Virus record (IMG/VR): IMGVR_UViG_3300001683_000036
Location: 1 to 30,362 of that record
Reading direction: 5' to 3' (one strand)
Length of the DNA stretch: 30,362 nucleotides
From: a virus
Shown here: piece by piece, positions 24,838 through 30,362 of the stretch
Numbering within the stretch: position 1 is the stretch's first letter
Layout of the letters: every line of letters begins with the position of its first letter
Program-made: the position numbers and the translations under genes
Notes under the pieces: generated by a model
Databases searched by the model: none
Told to the model about the DNA's origin: nothing
The model's input: the letters and a program-made list of their open reading frames with translations, nothing else

Positions 24838-24863
24838 AACTGGGGACATTGAAATCCCCAGTT
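24838..24863 (-). terminator. probable rho-independent terminator after the 59-residue gene
   Basis: A 9-base inverted repeat, AACTGGGGA paired with TCCCCAGTT, with an 8-base loop lies 23 bases after the stop at 24886. On the minus strand it is followed by AGTTTTATAA, a modest T-rich tail. It separates the tube/59-residue unit from the gp26-like gene. Confidence 0.6.
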
Positions 24864-24885
24864 TAAAATATTACTTACTGCTGAA

Positions 24886-25065
24886 TTATGCTTTTCCAAC
24901 AGCGTCACGAACTCCGTACAAACCAAATGCTGCGAGTAATGTCCAAACAACTTCAGGTACTGCTTCTATAAGACCTGCTGCTTGTGCTACTCCAACGGCT
25001 CCAGCAACTACTGAAGTCCATATTGTCTTTGATTTCCACCAAGCTTTATCTGCTATGACTGCCAT
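24886..25065 (-). CDS. 59-residue membrane protein, holin-like
   Basis: A small gene between the tail tube and the gp26-like gene, with ATG at 25065 preceded by AAGGAG at a good distance. The protein begins MAVIADKAWWKSKTIWTSVV and has two hydrophobic stretches, ~15-32 and ~38-52, separated by a short polar turn (IEAVPE). It ends LYGVRDAVGKA. A basic, tryptophan-containing N-terminus followed by two membrane helices is the pattern of small phage holin-like or membrane-anchored proteins, and the WWKSKTIW start is a form I recall from such genes. Its place inside the tail cluster rather than beside a lysin is odd. A terminator follows it. Holin function is inferred. Confidence 0.8.
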   Translation of the reverse strand: MAVIADKAWWKSKTIWTSVVAGAVGVAQAAGLIEAVPEVVWTLLAAFGLYGVRDAVGKA

Positions 25066-25094
25066 AATTAACTCCTTTTTTTATTAAAATTTTA

Positions 25095-25586
25095 TTAGAA
25101 TTGTAGTATTGCGTAATCGTATCTAAGTGTCAAAGTTACATCAATTGGGTCTGTAGTATTTGCCCAATCTAAATCACCAAATGTTGCGTTAGTAATCCAA
25201 GTACCTTTAAGTGTCCACTCTTCAACCTTATCACCTACTGGTCCTAATACATTAATTGTTACATCTTTTTTATAAAAATCTGAATATCCATCTCTACCTG
25301 TTACTGATTCGTGGGATAATCTCACCCATTCCATTACGGCTTGTGCACCACTTGGAACAACAGGGTCATATAAAGTAATTTCTAATTCTTCCCATGCACC
25401 TTTACCTTTAACATATCGTTTTACGTTAATGTGGTCAAGTTCAATAGTTTCAAAAGCAATTGTAGGTCTATTAGCTGTTTTAATAAGATAAGCTGGTATA
25501 CCTTCAATATACATGATGTACCGATTTTTCGTTTTCGGTTCAAACGGTGTGAACATTATTTCAGAAGGATCTAATAAGTCTGGCAT
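25095..25586 (-). CDS. tail tube protein (T4 gp19-like)
   Basis: A 163-residue protein that polymerises into the inner tail tube. It has the gp19-type pattern: FEPKTKNRYIMYIEGIPAYL (~15-34); IELDHINVKRYVKGKGAWEE, in which IELDHINVKRYVKGK is the family's typical LD-LNVKRYVKGK segment; LEITLYDPVVPSGAQAVMEW; and the closing beta strands TWITNATFGDLDWANTTDPI and VTLTLRYDYAIL. Length equals T4 gp19 (163). It is preceded by its own candidate promoter box and a TTGGAG site, downstream of a strong terminator. It can therefore be transcribed separately from the sheath, in line with the large amounts needed. Confidence 0.95.
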   Translation of the reverse strand: MPDLLDPSEIMFTPFEPKTKNRYIMYIEGIPAYLIKTANRPTIAFETIELDHINVKRYVKGKGAWEELEITLYDPVVPSGAQAVMEWVRLSHESVTGRDGYSDFYKKDVTINVLGPVGDKVEEWTLKGTWITNATFGDLDWANTTDPIDVTLTLRYDYAILQF

Positions 25587-25615
25587 CTTTAATCTCCAAT
25601 AATTTTAATTTCTCA

Positions 25616-25630
25616 ACTATAAATATCAAA
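25616..25630 (-). promoter_or_regulatory. candidate phage promoter box before the tail tube gene
   Basis: The 15-base box TTTGATATTTATAGT (gene direction) is identical to the one at 28655-28669 before the 115-residue gene. It ends 29 bases before the ATG. It lies between a strong terminator and the tail tube gene, where a promoter is needed. TATAGT could act as a -10 element. A similar CTATATTTATATA stretch lies at 25690-25703, directly after the terminator. Confidence 0.5.
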
Positions 25631-25711
25631 ATTTTAAAAAATCATCATATTCATTTTTCATAGTTTTATAGAAGTTTTTCTTCTCTATCGTATATAAATA
25701 TAGCGGGCAAC

Positions 25712-25741
25712 AAAAAACCCCTCAAAAAAGAGGGGCTTTTG
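25712..25741 (-). terminator. strong rho-independent terminator after the sheath gene
   Basis: On the minus strand AAAAGCCCCTC, a loop of six T and GAGGGGTTTTTT form a GC-rich stem extended by A-T pairs and followed by a T tract, about 23 bases after the sheath stop. The A tract on the other side could make it work in both directions. It isolates the sheath message from the tube message. Confidence 0.88.
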
Positions 25742-25764
25742 TTTAGTTAATCTATTGATTAAAC

Positions 25765-28161
25765 TTACGCTGGGAAAGTTGCTCCCGTTGGAAGTACCAC
25801 GAAGTCAAGTACGATAAACTCTGCGGTTCTCGTTGGTTGAATAAAAATTTGTCCAACCAATTGATTTCTATCAATCACATCAGGTGTGTTATTGGAATCA
25901 TCCATAACTACCTTAAATGCTGATAAACCACTATTAGATTGTACTGATTCTAAGAACGGATTCACAATGTTCAAGAAACGATTTCTTGTTGCTGATGTGT
26001 TCTGTTCAAAGACTAAGTATCTACTTGACGAAGCGATAAACTTCTTCAGTCTAATTAACAATCTACGTACATTAACCCTATCGAGTGCTGATGGACGACC
26101 TTGTAAGGTCTTTTGTCCCCAAACTACCACACCCTGACCTGGGAATGAAGCGATTGGATTAACTCGTGCTTCATAGAGTTCATCTCTTTCGTCATGAGTC
26201 AATCTTGTTTGTGCTTCAAGTACAGTTGTTAAACCACCACGATTCAAACCTGCTGGTGCGAACCATTCATGTGCTACTTGGTCTGTAAATGCTATTACTC
26301 CAGGTAGTACAACTGAAGGTGGGACCCAAACTGGAAGTGCTGTGGCTCTATCAACAATCTTTACCCAAGGATAATAGGTTGCTGCGTAGTTTGTATCAAG
26401 TGCGGATATTGCTGCGGTTGCACTTGCAATTGAACCACCTTGAATACCACAATCAAATACATAGAATGCATCACCACGTTCTTCACACTTAGCTATTGCA
26501 TGATTTGTAATCTTTGGATGTAAATCATGAATAATACCAGGTGTTATTAACATATTGATATCAAACTCATCTGGATTACTTACTGCGTTAATTGCTTTCT
26601 TGTAAGCTACTGCTCCGGTCGCGGTTGCACTTGAAATGTCAAACCCTTGTGTGTTTACATTTGTAATACTCGCTCCTGTCAATTTTGGATTTGCTGGGTT
26701 ATCACCATCGAATCCACCTTGAAATGGAACAACAAACTTCCGTTGTTTCATATGTGATGTAGTTAGTTTAATAGACGAAGTAGCAGCTGCCCAATCAGTT
26801 CCTTCTGTTGTACCCAAGGTTGAGGCATCATCATGTCCTAACATATTTTCCAAACTCATACTTACATTTAGTCCAGATGTAAAATCATTAACAGGAACTA
26901 AATACTGTCCAGCATCTGCATTTTTGTAATCTACTCCATAAAGTACATTACTATCAAATTCATCTTGTGCATTTGATTGAGTTACTTTGAATATCCAATT
27001 TGGCATTAATGCATCTTCTAATGGGGCTTGAATTGCTGCATGTCCCATTGGAACTAAAGCTACTGGTATTGAACCATCTGAAATGGCGGAAAAATCAGAA
27101 ACATAAATGTGTTTAGATCTATTATTCCAATCACCATTATAAGTTAATTTACCATTAGAGTCAATCGTTACATATCTATCACCAATCCTACGAGCGAAGA
27201 AATTCGTACTCTTAGGATTAAAATTAAGACTATCCCACTGTTCCAAAACGTTATCTCTTGTTAAGTTGTTATCATTTAATCCAGTTTGTCTTACTTGTAA
27301 TGAAAACTGACCATAATCACTACCGGCAATATCACCTGCTTTCTTAACATTCAAAATAGCAATCTTAAATTTGTTATTTACATCACTACCATGTGAACGA
27401 GTATTAACTTTAAATAAGTTATATCGTGCATTATTAATCTCTTGTGATTGAACATATGGTGTTGATGCGTTTGAATAATTAGCGGATACAAATTTACCTG
27501 TGGTAGCATTATCTATTGAAATTGAACCAGTATGATCTGCAGAAGTTCCTGTGTCCCATCCATATGAACTTTGTTGATACTTAAAGTTCTTATACAAATA
27601 TACAGCCAAAGTTGCAGTTCCTGACTTTTGAACTTGTGGATCTGAACTAATTACTTGGTCAATATAATTTGCACTTGAAGTGTTAAATGATATTGAATAA
27701 TCAGTTGAAGCTACATCAGTACCATTAACAGTTAGTGTTTGTGAAGTATATGCACTTTCGGTTGCTGCAAGTGTACAAGTACTTAAATCACCTGTACCAT
27801 TTGTTCCTCCACGAGATGGTGCCAATACTGCTACAGTTCTTACAAATGATGCTGCTGAACTTGAAAGTTGAAGTGAGACAAAATCTGATGTATATCCACC
27901 AGTATTAAGAACACGAACAATCGTAACTGTTCCTGCACTACTTAAATATTGTTCTACGGCGTACGGTGTGTAAAATCTCGAATCCGTAGATCCAAACATT
28001 TCTTCAAACTCTGAAAAATTGCTAATTACCGTTGGAACAAATGCGGGACCTTTAACTGTTGGTCCAATTATACACGCTCCAATTGCTGCAATTCCTGCGG
28101 GAAGAAATGATAAATCACGTTCACGAGTAAATACACCCGGACTTACGATTCTTTCTGCCAT
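25765..28161 (-). CDS. tail sheath protein (T4 gp18-like)
   Basis: A 798-residue contractile sheath protein. The start IVSPGVFTRERDLSFLPAGI (~5-24) followed by IGACIIGPTVKGPAFVPTVI is the typical sheath N-terminus, and FEEMFGSTDSRFYTPYAVEQ also matches. The C-terminal third is strongly conserved: APAGLNRGGLTTVLEAQTRL, PIASFPGQGVVVWGQKTLQG, LDRVNVRRLLIRLKKFI and FEQNTSATRNRFLNIVNPFL, then VGQIFIQPTRTAEFIVLDFV. Residues ~100-480 form a variable outer domain rich in Ser and Thr. It is longer than T4 gp18 (659), with the extra length in that middle part. The ATG follows a TAGGAG site. Upstream lie two copies of the ATATTTATAGT box, and a strong terminator follows the gene. Confidence 0.97.
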   Translation of the reverse strand: MAERIVSPGVFTRERDLSFLPAGIAAIGACIIGPTVKGPAFVPTVISNFSEFEEMFGSTDSRFYTPYAVEQYLSSAGTVTIVRVLNTGGYTSDFVSLQLSSSAASFVRTVAVLAPSRGGTNGTGDLSTCTLAATESAYTSQTLTVNGTDVASTDYSISFNTSSANYIDQVISSDPQVQKSGTATLAVYLYKNFKYQQSSYGWDTGTSADHTGSISIDNATTGKFVSANYSNASTPYVQSQEINNARYNLFKVNTRSHGSDVNNKFKIAILNVKKAGDIAGSDYGQFSLQVRQTGLNDNNLTRDNVLEQWDSLNFNPKSTNFFARRIGDRYVTIDSNGKLTYNGDWNNRSKHIYVSDFSAISDGSIPVALVPMGHAAIQAPLEDALMPNWIFKVTQSNAQDEFDSNVLYGVDYKNADAGQYLVPVNDFTSGLNVSMSLENMLGHDDASTLGTTEGTDWAAATSSIKLTTSHMKQRKFVVPFQGGFDGDNPANPKLTGASITNVNTQGFDISSATATGAVAYKKAINAVSNPDEFDINMLITPGIIHDLHPKITNHAIAKCEERGDAFYVFDCGIQGGSIASATAAISALDTNYAATYYPWVKIVDRATALPVWVPPSVVLPGVIAFTDQVAHEWFAPAGLNRGGLTTVLEAQTRLTHDERDELYEARVNPIASFPGQGVVVWGQKTLQGRPSALDRVNVRRLLIRLKKFIASSSRYLVFEQNTSATRNRFLNIVNPFLESVQSNSGLSAFKVVMDDSNNTPDVIDRNQLVGQIFIQPTRTAEFIVLDFVVLPTGATFPA

Positions 28162-28176
28162 TGTTTTTCTCCTATT

Positions 28177-28204
28177 ATTATAATTAAATAACTAAATTAG
28201 TCAA
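28177..28204 (-). promoter_or_regulatory. possible sigma70-type promoter before the sheath gene
   Basis: TTGACT (28204-28199), a 16-base spacer and TATAAT (28182-28177) match the consensus well. The predicted start would fall in or next to the Shine-Dalgarno site (TAGGAG), which weakens the case. The AT-rich context also raises the chance of a random match. Confidence 0.35.
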
Positions 28205-28210
28205 TATTAG

Positions 28211-28234
28211 ACTATAAATATTTACTATAAATAT
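28211..28234 (-). promoter_or_regulatory. doubled candidate promoter box before the sheath gene
   Basis: Two copies of ATATTTATAGT (gene direction) occur with a 13-base spacing. They also create a perfect inverted repeat, ATATTTA-CTA-TAAATAT at 28218-28234, which could bind a dimeric regulator. The doubled box precedes the sheath, one of the most abundantly needed proteins. Confidence 0.45.
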
Positions 28235-28273
28235 CGCCTAACTTTCCCAAACGATATGTTTAGAGGAGATTAT

Positions 28274-28621
28274 TTAAGTAGTTTCTGAAGTTTCTTCAGC
28301 TATTGATGCGGGAGTGAATACTCCTGTTGTTGGATCTAAATTTCCAGGACCATACTTTTCATTCAACTGTTTGACAATTTCTTGTTCTTTTGTCTGTAAT
28401 CCAGCATAATCACTCTCAAACTGTACTTCAGTATCATTAAGAGCATCTAACTGTTGTTGAATCAAAAGTTTTTGGACTTTTAATTGACCAAATTGAGCTG
28501 ATTTTTCTTGGTAGCCTTCTTGTAAGTCTCTAAGTGATGTTAATTCATCATCACTAAACTTAATTTCGGATGTTTTTTCTTCTACTTTTTTAGCTAAATT
28601 GGATTTTTCTGTAACGGCCAT
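28274..28621 (-). CDS. small coiled-coil phage protein of unknown function
   Basis: A 115-residue protein. Residues ~18-90 are helical with heptad character (FSDDELTSLRDLQEGYQEKS; VQKLLIQQQLDALNDTEVQF). It then has LNEKYGPGNLDPTTGVFTP, a loop I recall from small conserved proteins in marine T4-like phages, and an acidic tail. No catalytic motif, signal or membrane segment is visible. The ATG has an AAGGAG site and the phage box lies 34 bases upstream. Placed between a fibre gene and the sheath, it could be a virion or assembly helper. Confidence 0.8.
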   Translation of the reverse strand: MAVTEKSNLAKKVEEKTSEIKFSDDELTSLRDLQEGYQEKSAQFGQLKVQKLLIQQQLDALNDTEVQFESDYAGLQTKEQEIVKQLNEKYGPGNLDPTTGVFTPASIAEETSETT

Positions 28622-28654
28622 AACTTTCTCCTTATTATTATTGTTTATAACTAT

Positions 28655-28669
28655 ACTATAAATATCAAA
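28655..28669 (-). promoter_or_regulatory. candidate phage promoter box before the 115-residue gene
   Basis: TTTGATATTTATAGT in gene direction, identical over 15 bases to the box before the tail tube gene, at a similar distance (about 34 bases) from the ATG. It lies in the 57-base gap after the S74 fibre gene. Confidence 0.5.
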
Positions 28670-28678
28670 TGAATTCTC

Positions 28679-29707
28679 TTAATTCACTTTTTTCTTTAAA
28701 TTTTCTACCTCTTGTTTTAATTCTTTAATAGATTCTATTAATAGCGGAACTAATCGTTTATAATCAACTCCTAAATACCCACTTTTTCTTTCAGATACAA
28801 TTTCAGGTATAACTTTTTGAACTTCCTGTGCTATAACCCCGACATCATGACCTCTTTCTTGTGCCCAACCAGGAGATTTTTCATTCCAATCAAATTCTAC
28901 ACCCCTAATTTCACCTATTTTATCTAATGAACCTTTTATAACTTCTATATTATCTTTAAGTCTTATATCAGAAGAATTATATGCTATTACATCACCATCT
29001 GCTACTACATCACCACTTGAAGAAATTTGTCCCATAGTAAGATGAGAAGTTAATGAACCAGATATTTTTCCACTGAGTTCAAGTCCAGTACTTAATGTTG
29101 TTCCCACATACTGATATGCTGTTAAATAAAGATAATCACTATTAGTAGGATCTACTGCAGAATTCATAAATTGAATTATACCTGTTTTGTAATCGAGTAT
29201 GTAATCATTTGTTGAAACTATATCATCTCCATCTAATGAACCAGTCTGTAAACTATGACTTACTGCAGATGATTTATATAATACTGCTAAATATCCTGGT
29301 GTAGCATCTTCTGCTGTAGAAGTTGCTAATGAAGCATCTGAATATTTTGGTGATACAAAATCTGTTACTTGATTGGTGTTAATTAACTGAGCACCTACTC
29401 CACTATCACTTCCCGTTGGATTTAAGAAAAACCAAGTTTCATTATTAAGATTTGACTTTGTTAATTTTTGTCTATACCAATATTTTGTTATATTCTCACC
29501 CAATACAGTATAGTTTTTCCCAATATCTGCACTTGAACTATGGGGCAATCCACTTGATGGAATTTTTGCTGCTTGGGTATAAACTTCTTCAGATCTTAAA
29601 TCAAGCACATTAGTAAATGACTCTTGAGCAGTCGTAAGAGTATCGTGAGTATATCTTCTCGACGCGAGTAATCTACTTGATTTTGAACCTGAATCTATCT
29701 TTGCCAT
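28679..29707 (-). CDS. tail fibre/appendage protein with peptidase S74 chaperone domain
   Basis: A 342-residue fibre-type protein. Residues ~1-240 are Ser/Thr/Gly-rich, with segments such as NNETWFFLNPTGSDSGVGAQ and ILDYKTGIIQFMNS, and short repeated beta segments near ISGSLTSHLTMGQISSSGDV. The last ~97 residues are a full S74 intramolecular chaperone: SDIRLKDNIEVIKGS, then HDVGVIAQEVQKVIPEIV, GYLGVDYKRLVPLLIESIKE and a final coiled coil. In this family the chaperone trimerises, helps the fibre fold and then cuts itself off between Ser and Asp, here S246-D247, with K251 as the likely helper. Mature length would be about 246 residues. An AAGGAT site precedes the ATG, 9 bases after the upstream gene. 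Confidence 0.9.
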   Translation of the reverse strand: MAKIDSGSKSSRLLASRRYTHDTLTTAQESFTNVLDLRSEEVYTQAAKIPSSGLPHSSSADIGKNYTVLGENITKYWYRQKLTKSNLNNETWFFLNPTGSDSGVGAQLINTNQVTDFVSPKYSDASLATSTAEDATPGYLAVLYKSSAVSHSLQTGSLDGDDIVSTNDYILDYKTGIIQFMNSAVDPTNSDYLYLTAYQYVGTTLSTGLELSGKISGSLTSHLTMGQISSSGDVVADGDVIAYNSSDIRLKDNIEVIKGSLDKIGEIRGVEFDWNEKSPGWAQERGHDVGVIAQEVQKVIPEIVSERKSGYLGVDYKRLVPLLIESIKELKQEVENLKKKVN

Positions 29708-29716
29708 TTCTTATCC

Positions 29717-30361
29717 TTAACTAAAAGTCAATGTTATGTCATCTAATGGTGTTGGATCACCTTTATATCTAACTATTACATAAAGTTCATTATCGTTACT
29801 ATCTAAATACATTCCATCTGCATTTCTTATTGGAATTGTATATGTTCCACTTGCAATACTACCACCACTATTTCCATACAAACTAATTGCGGTAGAGAAT
29901 GGATTTTTAAAATTGTCTGCTGCCATATCTGCTTCAATCAAATTACTCGTGGTTTTTACTGGGTCATATATTCTTGCTACACCCAAAGAACTATTATTAC
30001 CACTTCCATTACCAGAACTTTCAAACAATATTGCACATGAAACACCATTTGTGGTAGCGTTCCAAGCTATCAAAGTATTATTATTGAGATTTACCGTCAT
30101 ACTTGTCATAGTACTACCATCAGTTTGGAATCTTCGAATATAATATTTGTATGTTCCACTACCAAAACTTGCTGGATACCAATATCTATAATCTCCACCT
30201 GGATCTACCAAATATCCTGGTTTTACTTGTAAGTCATAATTACCTAACTGTCCTAATACATATGTAGTTGTCCAAGCAGTTCCATTAAATGCTTGAACAT
30301 TATCTAATAATTGTATTCTAAAATCTTCACCTGTAAATGTTTCAGTTGTGTCCTGTAGGGT
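29717..30361 (-). CDS. C-terminal part of a probable tail fibre/structural protein (partial)
   Basis: The frame is open to the right edge of the window, so the start is outside. A TTG codon at 30211 looks like a start but lies inside the frame: the sequence upstream continues in frame (DTTETFTGEDFRIQLLDNVQ and NYDLQVKPGYLVDPGGDYRY). The visible 214 residues are beta-rich and full of Gly, Asn, Ser and Thr (VNLNNNTLIAWNATTNGVSC; SGNGSGNNSSLGVARIYDPV), typical of fibre or appendage proteins. No enzymatic motif is seen. It is followed after 9 bases by the S74 fibre gene, with which it is probably cotranscribed. Its role as a fibre part is inferred from composition and context. Confidence 0.7.
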   Translation of the reverse strand, partial: TLQDTTETFTGEDFRIQLLDNVQAFNGTAWTTTYVLGQLGNYDLQVKPGYLVDPGGDYRYWYPASFGSGTYKYYIRRFQTDGSTMTSMTVNLNNNTLIAWNATTNGVSCAILFESSGNGSGNNSSLGVARIYDPVKTTSNLIEADMAADNFKNPFSTAISLYGNSGGSIASGTYTIPIRNADGMYLDSNDNELYVIVRYKGDPTPLDDITLTFS

Positions 30362-30362
30362 A

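Noticed and set aside
25616-28669. TATAAATA sequences on the plus strand resembling T4 late promoters
   Set aside because: They point away from all genes. The same sites read in gene direction form the TTTGATATTTATAGT box, which I report instead.
29717-30211. TTG at 30211 as start of a 164-residue protein
   Set aside because: The frame continues upstream without a stop to the window edge and in the same protein style, so it is the end of a larger protein.
1-30362. CRISPR array, insertion sequence, integrase or attachment site
   Set aside because: No regularly spaced palindromic repeats, transposase or integrase motifs were found; the repeats present are in-frame parts of structural genes.

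Overview
This is an AT-rich stretch of a tailed, contractile-tail (myovirus) phage genome. It most resembles the marine T4-like phages known mainly from metagenomes. Every gene I can support lies on the minus strand, so transcription runs from position 30362 towards 1. The diagnostic evidence is a tail sheath, a tail tube, gp26/gp51-like tail assembly proteins, a tape-measure protein, a LysM-type baseplate protein and a hub-like protein, in an order close to that of the T4 tail genes. I recognised families by motif and from memory; no database search was possible.

Layout in the direction of transcription. (1) 30361-28274: end of an unidentified probable fibre protein, a fibre with a C-terminal S74 self-cleaving chaperone domain, and a small coiled-coil protein. 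(2) 28161-25095: tail sheath, a strong terminator, and tail tube. (3) 25065-18739: a 59-residue membrane protein, the overlapping gp26-like/gp51-like pair, a 75-residue protein, and the 1568-residue tape measure. (4) 18725-8406: a giant 2335-residue repetitive protein ending in a baseplate-like region and a short S74-type domain, a LysM protein, a 966-residue hub-like protein, and a small frame-broken gene. (5) 8403-7468: a lysine-rich protein of unknown function. (6) 7418-1888: a tightly coupled cassette of flavin-dependent thymidylate synthase (ThyX), RimK-like ATP-grasp ligase, a short family-A DNA polymerase-like protein, and an 894-residue protein with a possible PD-(D/E)XK nuclease core. 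(7) 1880-1: a small conserved unknown, a complete glycoside hydrolase family 6 (cellulase-type) domain, an 82-residue protein, and the start of another gene. The last two are each preceded by near-identical sigma70-type promoters.

How the parts work together (inference). Sections 1-4 build and assemble the tail: the tube stacks around the tape measure with the gp26/gp51-like helpers, the sheath surrounds it, and the hub, LysM and giant proteins form the baseplate. The S74 domains would help fold spikes or fibres and then cut themselves off. Section 6 would supply dTMP and act on DNA. The GH6 enzyme would cut a beta-1,4-glucan-like polymer at the host surface or during lysis. A recurring box reading TTTGATATTTATAGT in gene direction precedes several structural genes and thyX and may be the phage's own promoter element.

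Most notable are the GH6 enzyme, the shortened polymerase with a degenerate exonuclease part, the giant protein with its minimal S74 end, the +1 overlap at a run of seven T in the gp26/gp51-like pair, and a 34-codon gene broken by one extra base that exactly fills the gap between two structural genes.
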